A stretch of 64,000 nucleotides of DNA from CAYRYU01 sp964428355 (GTDB taxonomy: Bacteria > Muiribacteriota > Ozemobacteria > Ozemobacterales > Ozemobacteraceae): positions 1 through 64,000 of the forward strand of contig CAYRYU010000030.1 of NCBI GenBank assembly GCA_964428355.1, written 5' to 3'. This document shows positions 53,164 through 61,333 of this stretch, in pieces. How positions within the stretch are numbered: position 1 is the stretch's first letter; each line of letters begins with the position of its first letter. The notes under the pieces are model-generated. The model saw only the letters and a list, made by a program, of their open reading frames with translations, did not search any database and was not told the origin of the DNA. The translations under genes and the position numbers were made by a program.

Positions 53164-54501
53164 TCAAATCGCATCGATCACCCTGATGAGCTTCCCTGTC
53201 CGGGGATTCCGGGGAATCGAACCCGGGGGAAGAAGTTCGATGGAAAGCGGCCAGATCATCTTCTTTTCGACCAGGTTCCTCAGGGAGAGCTTGTTTCCGA
53301 TCAATTCCGACTCGAGCCTATTGGCGAGCTGCGGATGCTCGGAAACCGGAGCGGACGTTTCCACCCGGATGACCAGCAGGTCCATCCCCCCTTCACGCTT
53401 CTTCTCGATCTGAACCGTTCCCGACAAACCCGGGATCGAAGCCACCTTCTCCTGGACGTAGGCGTAGTCGATGAAATCGAAACCGATCCTGAGAACGTCG
53501 TCTCCCCTGCCCAGGAGCCGGAACCGCGGAGTCGTCCTTCCGCAGGGGCAGGGGTCTCCGAGCCATTGCGCGCGATCCCCGACGCGGTACCGGATGATCG
53601 GGGTGAGCCTCCGGACGAAGGGGGTGGCATACATCATGCCCGTCTCCCCCGGACCACAGTGGTGACGGGCTTCCTCGTCGAAGATCTCGATGAAGGTCTG
53701 ATCGTCATGCGCGTGAAAGACTCCCGGGCCACATTCGCGGCACTGGTAGCCGATGTACCAGGTATCGACCGTTCCATATCCGGGGGCTGCGACAAGAGAG
53801 GTGCCGAAGGTCTCCCTCAGGAACTCCCGGTCGGCCGGGTAGATGTGCTCGCCGCCGTAGAAAACTTTCTCGATGCGGATCGTGCGGTCACCCGTTTCGG
53901 CCATCTTCCTCAGGCAATCCAGGACCACGCTCGTTATCCCGGCGAAGCAGTTGATCCTGAACAACCGGGTCATAGCCCCGATGAAATCCGCGGGGGTGTG
54001 GTTCGAAAAGGGGAAGTTCATGCACCCGTACTGCTGCAGCATCCGGTTGATATGAACGAAGGTCATGTACAAGCCGCCCACGGCGAACAGGTTCGCCACC
54101 CGGTCCTCTTTCGACAACCCCAGGGCGAAGAAACCCCGTGCGTTCGGGAGATCAAGGGCGTCGATCTCCTCGCAGGTGAAAAGCGACGTCTTTGGAAAAC
54201 CCGTCGTTCCGCCACTCTGGAAGACCGTGAACGCAGCATCCTTTTTCGCGAGGAGTCGATCGCTCTTCGGGGGAAGAAGCTCCCGGAGGTCGGCCGATTC
54301 CAGGATCGGGACATTCGAGAGCGGATGCTCCGCGCGGATGTCCACGGAACGGGTTCTCTCCCGGTAGAATGGGACGTTCTCCCTCGCGTGTGAAAGATAC
54401 TCGTGAAGCCTCTCACGGATGATCCGCGTCCTGAACTCGGAGGGCCGGTCCTCCCAATCGTCGTAGAAAGCCCCGGTCCCCAACTCGTCGAGAAAACTCA
54501 T
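53164..54501 (-). CDS. PaaK-type AMP-dependent acyl ligase
   Basis: 445 residues, first gene of the six-gene operon. Adenylating-enzyme motifs: FTVFQSGGTTGFPKTSLFT near 97 (phosphate loop), YGTVDTWYIGYQCRECG (A5-like region), PIIRYRVGDRAQW (A7/A8 Asp), and DPCPCGRTTPRFRLLGRGDD, typical of phenylacetate-CoA ligases. Its C-terminus ELLPPGSIPRNPRTGKL closely matches that of the ligase half of the LuxC fusion (ELFPPGALPRNPRTGKV), so the two are paralogues. It could load an acyl group onto CoA, a carrier or the partner LuxE. A divergent promoter region with the methyltransferase lies upstream. Confidence 0.9.
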   Translation of the reverse strand: MSFLDELGTGAFYDDWEDRPSEFRTRIIRERLHEYLSHARENVPFYRERTRSVDIRAEHPLSNVPILESADLRELLPPKSDRLLAKKDAAFTVFQSGGTTGFPKTSLFTCEEIDALDLPNARGFFALGLSKEDRVANLFAVGGLYMTFVHINRMLQQYGCMNFPFSNHTPADFIGAMTRLFRINCFAGITSVVLDCLRKMAETGDRTIRIEKVFYGGEHIYPADREFLRETFGTSLVAAPGYGTVDTWYIGYQCRECGPGVFHAHDDQTFIEIFDEEARHHCGPGETGMMYATPFVRRLTPIIRYRVGDRAQWLGDPCPCGRTTPRFRLLGRGDDVLRIGFDFIDYAYVQEKVASIPGLSGTVQIEKKREGGMDLLVIRVETSAPVSEHPQLANRLESELIGNKLSLRNLVEKKMIWPLSIELLPPGSIPRNPRTGKLIRVIDAI

Positions 54502-54541
54502 CTCTCACGCTCCTCTTGTCCTTGGGGAGTAGCCGGCGGAA

Positions 54542-54570
54542 ATCCTATCAGATCCAGCCCCGAACAGCAA
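54542..54570 (-). promoter_or_regulatory. Possible promoter of the lux-like operon
   Basis: On the minus strand TTGCTG (54565-54570), 17-base spacer, TAGGAT (54542-54547), with a TG extension (TGATAGGAT). About 40 bases before the ATG of the PaaK-type gene. Weaker than consensus, fitting regulated expression. Confidence 0.45.
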
Positions 54571-54620
54571 GCCGACCCATCCAACACATCCACCCCCGAA
54601 TCAGAAGAGAGCCTGCGATT

Positions 54621-54648
54621 TTGACAATCCGAAGGGATGGACTAGAAT
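54621..54648 (+). promoter_or_regulatory. Sigma70-type promoter of the methyltransferase gene
   Basis: TTGACA (54621-54626), 16-base spacer, TAGAAT (54643-54648). About 55 bases before the ATG at 54705; divergent from the lux-like operon promoter. Confidence 0.65.
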
Positions 54649-54704
54649 CGTGAAAACACGTCGAAAACAACGGGAATGGAAACTCCATCACGAGGAGGCG
54701 GGCA

Positions 54705-55541
54705 ATGTTTCTGAAGCGGATCAGACTCGACTATTCAAGCGCAGATGACGCGTCATCATGCGATCAGACTCCTTTCTGGTCAGCCCCATTCGGAACCCGG
54801 CTGTTGGAAACCGTTTCAATGCGCCCGGGAATGAGGGTGCTCGACATCGGAACCGGCACGGGCTTTCCCCTTCTCGAGCTCGCCATGCGGTTGGGCGGGG
54901 ATGCCTCGCTCGCAGGGATAGATCCATGGGTTCCGGCTCTGGAGAGGGCCAGGTTCAAGGCCCGACTGGCCGGAATCACCAATGTCGCGCTGGTCGAAGG
55001 CGTGGCGGAATCCCTTCCATTTCCGGACGCGGGGTTCGATCTGATCATTTCCAACAACGGCCTTAACAACGTCGCCGATGCACGAAAAGCCCTTTCCGAA
55101 TGCTTCCGGGTGTCGAAGCCCGGCTGCCAGCTGGTTGCCACAATGAACCTCCCCGAAACGATGACTGAATTCTACGGCGAGTTCCGGGCTCACCTCCGGG
55201 CGAAGGGGCTGGAAAGGATTCTTCCCGCGGTCGAGGCTCACATTTCCGGGAAACGGAAGACCGTCTCCGAGATCCAATGCTTGATCGCGGAAGCGGGTTT
55301 TCACCCCTTCAACACCACGACCGGTTCCTTCTCGTGGCGGTTCGTGGATTTCTCGGCCTTCCTGAACCATTGGTCGGTAAACGCCCTATTTCTTCCTCAC
55401 TGGTTGGAGTTACTTCCAGGCGACGGGGAGAAGTTCCTCGGGGAGATGGCGGAAGCCCTCGATCCCAAGGCTCGCGGGAGCGGGGGCTTCACGGTCACAA
55501 TTCCCTTCGCATGCTTCGACGCCCGCAAAAACCAGACCTGA
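54705..55541 (+). CDS. Class I SAM-dependent methyltransferase
   Basis: 278 residues. SAM-binding motif I is VLDIGTGTGFPLLELA (about 46-61), motif II has the acidic GIDPW, then VEGVAESLPFPDAGFDLIIS and FRVSKPGCQLVATM, as in UbiE/Coq5-type enzymes. The C-terminal part contains aromatic segments (GSFSWRFVDFSAFLNHWSVN, ALFLPHWLELLP) that may form a lipophilic substrate pocket. It diverges from the lux-like operon and could modify its product, but this is only positional. GAGGAGG before the ATG supports the start. Confidence 0.88.
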   Translation: MFLKRIRLDYSSADDASSCDQTPFWSAPFGTRLLETVSMRPGMRVLDIGTGTGFPLLELAMRLGGDASLAGIDPWVPALERARFKARLAGITNVALVEGVAESLPFPDAGFDLIISNNGLNNVADARKALSECFRVSKPGCQLVATMNLPETMTEFYGEFRAHLRAKGLERILPAVEAHISGKRKTVSEIQCLIAEAGFHPFNTTTGSFSWRFVDFSAFLNHWSVNALFLPHWLELLPGDGEKFLGEMAEALDPKARGSGGFTVTIPFACFDARKNQT

Positions 55542-55556
55542 GGCCCAAGAAGATCC

Positions 55557-57437
55557 TCAGCGGACTTTTCCGTTGCGGATCTTCATGAAGGCGTCATACA
55601 TCGATTTCTTGGGTTTACCTTCCCGATCTATGATTCCGGCGTTCACCATGTTGTCCGACCAGGCGAACCATATGAATACAGGGATCCGGCGATACCCGCC
55701 AGCGGCAAGGTACCGGTAGATATCTAGCATCCATTCAGCGGCCCAGCGGCATTCCTCGTCGGAAACCGCCTGTGGAGGTGCAAAGCCCACTTCCGTTATC
55801 CAGAGCGGAATCCCGGGGAACTCTTTGCCGAAGATGTCGGCATGGTATGAAAGGGGGCTTCCGTTCCAGTTGGGAATCGGCTCCTTCGTCCCATATCCGC
55901 GATAAGGGTGGATCCCGATGGCGTCGACCGGAATTTTCCCTCCGCACGCGGCTTTGAGCTTTCGGCAGTATGCCAGGGATGCATCCGGACCATCGCAGAG
56001 ACCGCCGAGGACCACGGGGGAGTTTGGGGACCCCCTCTTCACCGCCTCCGCGGCGGCTTTGAGCAGAATCGAAAAGTTCGCAGGTTCGACGCCAATGGCG
56101 GAATTACTCGAAACGTCCTCTTCGTTCCAGAGTTCATAGGCGACGCGATTGCCGTAGGGGGCGAAGTGGGCCGCTATCTTGCCCGCGACTTCGGCGAACC
56201 CACGTGAGTATTCCTGCCAGTTGCCGTTGTCCCATGGCCCGTTTCCCCAGAAGGTTTCCTGGTTGATCACGAAAAGGGACCGGACCCCGAGTTGGGCATA
56301 GGCTTTGACTATGGGATCGAACTTCCGGAAAGAGCCTTCGAGGTCACCGTGCATCCTGCTGATGATGAATACCATCCTGACCCATGCAATTCCCTTGAAG
56401 GTATCGCTCTCGTGGGGGGAACTCCAGGCTGCATGAGGGTTGACGTTCATCCCGAACTGGACGTTTCCGGTGCTTGGAGTGGAAGGAGGGGGGAAATCGG
56501 CTGAATCCCCAGGGGTTTCTGACGGGGGCGACTCCTGCCCGGGCGTGGTGCTCCCGCCACCGAAGGACGGGTTTCCTTCTCCCGATTCACCTTTCGACCG
56601 CTGAAAGGTAAGGCAGAAACAGGTGTGGATCTTGAAACCCTTCTGCTCGATGCTTCCCAGACCCATCCCCGTGACCCGGTCGCTCGGGAGGCCGAGGGCT
56701 TTCGCTGCATAGGAGCCCAGAAGGGCATACATCGGGAAGTTGATCGGATACTCCCCCGCCGGTTTGTTCTCCGGGGCCAGGACCGTCGATCCGTCCGCCC
56801 AGGAAATCTCGGCCTTTTCCCCCATCACCCTGTTTCCGGATTCGTCTTTCAGTTCGATGTAGATGTGGTGCCGCCCCTGGGCTTGGGCTTCATCCTCCCA
56901 GCGGGCTTCCACCAGACGCCAGCATGCCTGGCCGGCCCCGACCGATGCTCGTTCCAGGCCTATTCCAAGCCGGTCGAGCCGGGAATCCCAACCCGCGGGC
57001 CTTCCGCCCTCCGTTCCCGGGACCGGACCACCACCGTTTCCCGGGGGTGTTCCCCCACCCCCGTTCTCCGGATCGTCGAACCCATCCTGGTTACCCCCGT
57101 TACCCGGATTTCCACCCGGAGTGCCAGTCCCCTCCCCTGCGGGTTCCGCAGGCGAGTGTTTCTGGGACCCCTCCTGATCGAGTTCCGCCAGGATCTGGCA
57201 AGCCCTCTCGTAGTCTGCCCCGCGCTCGGTCGTGATCTTGACCCATTCTTTGAGGATCCAGACAGGGTCCGAATTTCCCGACCAGGCGGAAATCTTCGAG
57301 GGAATGTCGGGGCGGTGGGCATAGAACGCCTGGATATCGCTTCGAGCATCCGCCCAGACCGCTCCTGCGAGCGTGAACTGGAGACAAAAGACTCCCAGAG
57401 CCAGAAGCTCGAGGATAACCCGTCGGGAACTGTTCAT
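55557..57437 (-). CDS. Secreted glycoside hydrolase (clan A, GH39/GH5-like) with novel N-terminal domain
   Basis: 626 residues from the ATG at 57437. Signal helix (~7-30), then a short domain (~31-85) with KEWVKITTERGADY that recurs in the protein at 58026-58655, a Gly/Pro/Asn-rich linker, a beta domain (~160-290), a second linker, and a TIM-barrel glycosidase (~320-626). Clan A signatures are ELWNEEDVSS near 437 (acid/base Glu) and PLWITEVGFA near 546 (nucleophile Glu), with FGMNVNPHAAW at barrel strand 1 and GIHPYRGYG after strand 6. It should cleave beta-glycosidic bonds of an extracellular or matrix polysaccharide. It follows the pseudopilin genes and may be a substrate or component of that secretion system. 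Confidence 0.85.
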   Translation of the reverse strand: MNSSRRVILELLALGVFCLQFTLAGAVWADARSDIQAFYAHRPDIPSKISAWSGNSDPVWILKEWVKITTERGADYERACQILAELDQEGSQKHSPAEPAGEGTGTPGGNPGNGGNQDGFDDPENGGGGTPPGNGGGPVPGTEGGRPAGWDSRLDRLGIGLERASVGAGQACWRLVEARWEDEAQAQGRHHIYIELKDESGNRVMGEKAEISWADGSTVLAPENKPAGEYPINFPMYALLGSYAAKALGLPSDRVTGMGLGSIEQKGFKIHTCFCLTFQRSKGESGEGNPSFGGGSTTPGQESPPSETPGDSADFPPPSTPSTGNVQFGMNVNPHAAWSSPHESDTFKGIAWVRMVFIISRMHGDLEGSFRKFDPIVKAYAQLGVRSLFVINQETFWGNGPWDNGNWQEYSRGFAEVAGKIAAHFAPYGNRVAYELWNEEDVSSNSAIGVEPANFSILLKAAAEAVKRGSPNSPVVLGGLCDGPDASLAYCRKLKAACGGKIPVDAIGIHPYRGYGTKEPIPNWNGSPLSYHADIFGKEFPGIPLWITEVGFAPPQAVSDEECRWAAEWMLDIYRYLAAGGYRRIPVFIWFAWSDNMVNAGIIDREGKPKKSMYDAFMKIRNGKVR

Positions 57438-57552
57438 GATTCCACCCTCCTTGATTTTTCGGTTATCGGCGGGATCGTTCCCCGCGAAATCCACCCTGAT
57501 TCAATTGACCACATCATGTAGCCATAGGTCGAAAATCCTCTCTTCACCCGCT

Positions 57553-58029
57553 TCAGGGTTGTGGCCCGGCGTAAACCAACCGGGAAAAGGAAATCGAATG
57601 CTCCTTCCGGGTGGAACCCGGGATGCTCCAACCCACGACGACAGTGACCTTTTTGCCCACGCACCGGCCATCCTCCATCAGATTCTTGAATTGCGGGGTG
57701 GGGGTGAAGACGGTTCCCCCCTCCTTCACCGGGGCGGAAAAACTCGCCGGGAAGTCGACTGCGCGATCCGGGGGAAAGCCGCTCATGAAGAGCATTCCAA
57801 GGTGTCCTTTAAGGTCTTCGAGCATGCGGAAGCCGATGGTCGTCGCGGTCACGAGGTTCTTCGAATCGTAGGTCTGTCTTCGGACCTCGGTGAAACTCAT
57901 CGTCACGGGAACCAGAAAGGTCGTCAAAATCACGAGAACGACAAGGATTTCGATGAGGCTCGTCCCGCCGTTGCCGCTTTCGCTTCGACATGGGGAACCT
58001 GGCATCCGGGGCCAGTTGGGACGTTTCAT
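57553..58029 (-). CDS. Type II/IV prepilin-like protein (pseudopilin)
   Basis: 158 residues. Prepilin leader of about 22 residues, cleavage region GGTSLIEILVVLVILTTFLV (Gly, then aliphatic start with Glu+5 variant TSLIE) and a following globular part with GRCVGKKVTVVVGWSIPG. The size fits a GspI/PilV-like minor subunit. Its ATG overlaps the stop of the preceding gene by four bases, part of the run 61968-57553. It would be processed by PilD and join the tip of a pseudopilus. Confidence 0.85.
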   Translation of the reverse strand: MKRPNWPRMPGSPCRSESGNGGTSLIEILVVLVILTTFLVPVTMSFTEVRRQTYDSKNLVTATTIGFRMLEDLKGHLGMLFMSGFPPDRAVDFPASFSAPVKEGGTVFTPTPQFKNLMEDGRCVGKKVTVVVGWSIPGSTRKEHSISFSRLVYAGPQP

Positions 58030-58655
58030 TTTCCCATCTCCTCCAGGATCTTGAGGGCGGCCTTGTAGTCATCCCCCCTTTCGGTCGTTATCTTGACCCA
58101 CTCCTTCAGGACTTTGGCCCGATCGGTGAAGGAGGAGTTCCAAGAAGGGATCAGCTCGAAGATATCGGGACGCTTCTTGGCGAATTCATCCAGCGTGACC
58201 TGGACTGCAGGAGGTGGGGAATTCGGGTCGGGCGGCGGGGCTCCACCCGCAGGGGTCTCGAAGGAGTTCTGGTTCTCTGCCTTCCGGGACGGAAGAGTCA
58301 GCATCCCGGCTTCGGATGCGACCCGCACAACCTTCCCGGGTTGGACGGTCCATTGGGCACCCGCGGGGGCGGAAGCCGCCATCGCGTCCTTCATCACTGG
58401 ATGGTCGGCGTCGACCCATTCGACGGGGGAGGAAGCAGCCGCGGGCGGGTCGATCCGGATCTCGAGTGGAAGGCTGGAAAAGCCCACCCGAACCTTGACT
58501 GCGGGACTCGCCGTCTGGGAAAGGCCCACCAGGGGAATCCCCGCGATCAGGATCGTGACCAACAGCAAAAGGGGAATGCTAAGGTGAATCGGCCGGAACA
58601 CCTTTCCGGGCGACCGGCAATCCCGGGCAGCAGCTTTTTCGTTCCGTGTCTCCAT
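58026..58655 (-). CDS. Membrane-anchored protein carrying the shared RPDI-LKEWVKITTERG domain
   Basis: 209 residues; the ATG at 58655 has GGAGGTG at five bases, better than the upstream ATG at 58676. TM helix at about 22-45 (IPLLLLVTILIAGIPLVGL), a beta segment (VKVRVGFSSLPLEIRIDPPA), a Pro-rich linker, and a C-terminal helical domain with KRPDIFELIPSW and LKEWVKITTERGDDYKAALK. This last domain is almost the same as the N-terminal domain of the downstream glycoside hydrolase. The TM-anchored, one-pass form looks like a PilP/GspC-type assembly partner, but no such homology is claimed. Lies between two prepilin genes. Confidence 0.75.
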   Translation of the reverse strand: METRNEKAAARDCRSPGKVFRPIHLSIPLLLLVTILIAGIPLVGLSQTASPAVKVRVGFSSLPLEIRIDPPAAASSPVEWVDADHPVMKDAMAASAPAGAQWTVQPGKVVRVASEAGMLTLPSRKAENQNSFETPAGGAPPPDPNSPPPAVQVTLDEFAKKRPDIFELIPSWNSSFTDRAKVLKEWVKITTERGDDYKAALKILEEMGK

Positions 58656-58672
58656 GGCCCCACCTCCGAATC

Positions 58673-59110
58673 TCATTCTACCTCGAACAGGAAAGAATCG
58701 GTCCGGGAAGGGGGGATCCCGAAATCAAAACGGGAAAGGTTTCCCCCGCAATTCCGGATGACCGTTTGACGGTCGCCGTCGCGGTAATAGACCACTTTCA
58801 CTGTCCCAAAGGAATCGTTTCCACCCGGGATGGCCAGCTCCAGACGCCCCTTTTCCCGCCGTACAGAGACCGCGCACTTGATGTCCATGGTCATCTGGTC
58901 CAGGAGACGGCCCGCGGCGAAGTAATAGGCCGCGTAACGGGATCCCTGCTCCGACACGTGGGTCATGTTCGTCCAGATCCGGAGCAAGGCGTAAAGGAGG
59001 ATGGAGAGGACCATCGCCCCGACGAGAACCTCGATCAGGGAAAACCCGCATTTGGAAAGGTTCAAGCGGGCCCAACGGATTCCAGCATCCCGCATCGTCT
59101 TCACCCTCAT
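58673..59110 (-). CDS. Prepilin-like minor pseudopilin (GspJ/PilW-like)
   Basis: 145 residues; leader of about 21 residues, then CGFSLIEVLVGAMVLSILLY, a classic class III signal with Gly-1, Phe+1 and Glu+5. The C-terminal part GRLELAIPGGNDSFGTVKVV with YYRDGDRQTVIRN resembles GspJ-type (T2SS_J) subunits. Its ATG abuts the stop of the PilX/GspK-like gene. Confidence 0.87.
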   Translation of the reverse strand: MRVKTMRDAGIRWARLNLSKCGFSLIEVLVGAMVLSILLYALLRIWTNMTHVSEQGSRYAAYYFAAGRLLDQMTMDIKCAVSVRREKGRLELAIPGGNDSFGTVKVVYYRDGDRQTVIRNCGGNLSRFDFGIPPSRTDSFLFEVE

Positions 59111-61333
59111 TCAGGAGCCGGGGCGGAAATACATCCGCCGCTCGTCAGAACAGAAAAAACGATAGGGAAAGAAAGGTTCGGAGGGATCCCCTTCCGGGGC
59201 TCGAAGGCGTCCAAACGCCGGTCCGAGGGCGATCTCCTTCCGCTGGTTACCTGCGACCAGGTTCGCGATGTCGAGACGGCCCGCCGCAACGGGCCCCTTG
59301 ACGGTGAACCCGCCCAGACCGGGTTCTTTGGAAAGAACCCCCCCGTTACCGAGGCATATCAGGGATGCCTGGATGGGCTGATCGGTTCCGATGGTGATCG
59401 ATCCCCCGGAGCACAGCGTCAAGGGCTCCTGACCCGCAATCACCGGGGCCCGGATGACGATGTCCCTACGGGTCAGGATGATTCCGCCATGGCCCCGGCC
59501 TATTTTCAGAGGCTTTTCGATGATCATGGGGCCCTGCCCTTCGATCGCGATTATTCCCGGAACGGAAACCTCCCCCGAAAGGGGGTCCTGGTATCTCGTG
59601 AGAAGGCTCTCCAGACTGTCGATCGAAACGACGCTCTTCGCCTGGATCTCGGGAAAACCAGGAAGCCTGTGGAGGTCGCCCTGGAAGAGAGGTCGCTCTC
59701 CGGGTTTTCCAATTCCCACGTCATGGCCCAGGTGAGCCTGGCCCCCGGGTTCGAAGCGTGGAAGCCGGACCCCGCCCGCCGAAAGGGCGTCGGAAAGCTG
59801 GGGAGAACGCCAGACGATTCCATCAGGGGGAACGGGGTCGTTCGTGACTGCTCCTGACGGGGAGTCCGGGGATCCGTCTTCCCCGTTCGTCCCGGAAAAG
59901 TCCAGGAACCGGTTCATTGGCTCTTCTTCTATCCTCGACATCAAAGCTCCCGCGAAGTGTTCCCAAAGTCCTTCCTCGTTGGACGCTCCGATCCGCAGGA
60001 CGTTTCGAATTCCCTCCAGGGTTCTGCGGGTCTTCAGATCCTCGTCGGTGAAAGGATCCCGACGGGCAATCCTTCCCCAAAGTGTCCGCCCCAGGTAGGG
60101 CAGGGTCACGTTCTCGTAGTTCCGGCCGAACAACTGGCAGTTCATCGTGGCCAGATGGACATACGAGCGTTTCACGTCCCCCAGAACGAACGCAGGACTG
60201 AAGGCATTTTTCGTTCCCGCGAGGCGGAGGAAGAAGGTTCCGTGGGTTTCCTGCCACCCGCGTTCCCGGAAAAGGAACCTCATCGCCTGCGTATCATTGA
60301 ACCGGACAACGCTCTGGTTGGCGAACTCGATGTCGTCGTTGAACCCGGTGCACTCCAGAAAGAATTCCTGGATTGCCGGAGGGGATTCGAACCCTTGCCC
60401 CGAGCCGCTCATCGCATTCCAGGCTAGAAGGTAGAGATCGAGCGGGGTTTTCAGCCGGTATTTCCTGGTCCGGAGAAGAAACCGCTCGGAAAGGTCATCC
60501 CCTTCCATTCCCTCGGAAAGGTTGGCTTCCCATGCCCCGTTTCCGAGGAAAACCAGACCGTTCCCGCCCACTGCGTCGGCGATTCCAGCCCGGACTTTCG
60601 AAAAGTCCCATCTCTGGCCGGCAACGAGATCGAAGGAAATGCCATGATCGAGCACGATCGGCTTCGCAGGCCTACCGTCCGCCAGGGAGAAACGATCGCG
60701 TTCCCGGGACATTTCCTGGACCTTCTGATGGAGGGGATTCTGCAGACCCTGATCTTCTGGGGGATTCCTGACGAACAGGGTGAACCTCGAAAGAACGGGG
60801 TGAACGACCGAAACCACCTTGATCCGACGCAACAGGCTCAGGACGCGCGTTACCGGTCCACACCAGGCGCGGGCGGAGATCCGGATCATCCCCTCACGTT
60901 CCCGGGGGTCGGGCTGGAACCCCACTGCCGCGGCCGGAATCGGCAGGGGCCTGAGTCCCGCAACCTCGAGCGTTACCTCCACACCAACGTTCCCATGCAG
61001 AATTGGCTGGGCCTTGTGGTCCTCGACGAGCCGTTGGATTTCCGGCCCTGTTTCGGCTTGAAACACTTTCCCCCCAAGCTCGGAATCAGGTTTGGAGAGG
61101 ATTCCCGCGTAGAACTCCGCCAGCTTTGGCCGGTCTTTGGGAAGGCCCGGGCGGGCGAGAACACGTTGGATGTCGTCCAGTGCAGCTTCGGCAAGGCTGA
61201 CAGCGGTGGTTCCTTCGAAGTATCTGTGCGCAGTACCCGAATGCTGACGGGCAAAAAAAGACGTTGACAGGAAGTAACCCACGATCAGGACCATAATGAA
61301 GATCGCGGCGGGAAGGACGATTCCCCTTCTCAT
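59111..61333 (-). CDS. Large PilX/GspK-like pilus-tip protein
   Basis: 740 residues. The N-terminus RRGIVLPAAIFIMVLIVGYF is like the PilX/GspK start (R-G-x-x-L-P, Glu+5 absent). The body is much longer than PilX (about 200) or GspK (about 330). It contains LAEAALDDIQRVLARPGLPK, then several beta-rich stretches and near the C-terminus right-handed beta-helix-like hydrophobic turns (GIIAIEGQGPMIIEKPLKIG, GHGGIILTRRDIVIRAPVIA) similar to proteins of the polymer-forming/bactofilin-like type. It starts in the ATGA overlap with the preceding prepilin gene. Likely a tip or assembly platform subunit with an added adhesive or enzymatic part. Confidence 0.65.
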   Translation of the reverse strand: MRRGIVLPAAIFIMVLIVGYFLSTSFFARQHSGTAHRYFEGTTAVSLAEAALDDIQRVLARPGLPKDRPKLAEFYAGILSKPDSELGGKVFQAETGPEIQRLVEDHKAQPILHGNVGVEVTLEVAGLRPLPIPAAAVGFQPDPREREGMIRISARAWCGPVTRVLSLLRRIKVVSVVHPVLSRFTLFVRNPPEDQGLQNPLHQKVQEMSRERDRFSLADGRPAKPIVLDHGISFDLVAGQRWDFSKVRAGIADAVGGNGLVFLGNGAWEANLSEGMEGDDLSERFLLRTRKYRLKTPLDLYLLAWNAMSGSGQGFESPPAIQEFFLECTGFNDDIEFANQSVVRFNDTQAMRFLFRERGWQETHGTFFLRLAGTKNAFSPAFVLGDVKRSYVHLATMNCQLFGRNYENVTLPYLGRTLWGRIARRDPFTDEDLKTRRTLEGIRNVLRIGASNEEGLWEHFAGALMSRIEEEPMNRFLDFSGTNGEDGSPDSPSGAVTNDPVPPDGIVWRSPQLSDALSAGGVRLPRFEPGGQAHLGHDVGIGKPGERPLFQGDLHRLPGFPEIQAKSVVSIDSLESLLTRYQDPLSGEVSVPGIIAIEGQGPMIIEKPLKIGRGHGGIILTRRDIVIRAPVIAGQEPLTLCSGGSITIGTDQPIQASLICLGNGGVLSKEPGLGGFTVKGPVAAGRLDIANLVAGNQRKEIALGPAFGRLRAPEGDPSEPFFPYRFFCSDERRMYFRPGS

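Noticed and set aside
52477..54393. 638-residue plus-strand open frame over the PaaK and GNAT genes
   Set aside because: Opposite strand encodes a well-conserved adenylating enzyme; this frame is Asp/Arg/Pro rich without motifs.
45395..54501. Bioluminescence operon
   Set aside because: No luxA, luxB, luxD or flavin reductase gene in the window; the PaaK and GNAT genes are not part of known lux operons.
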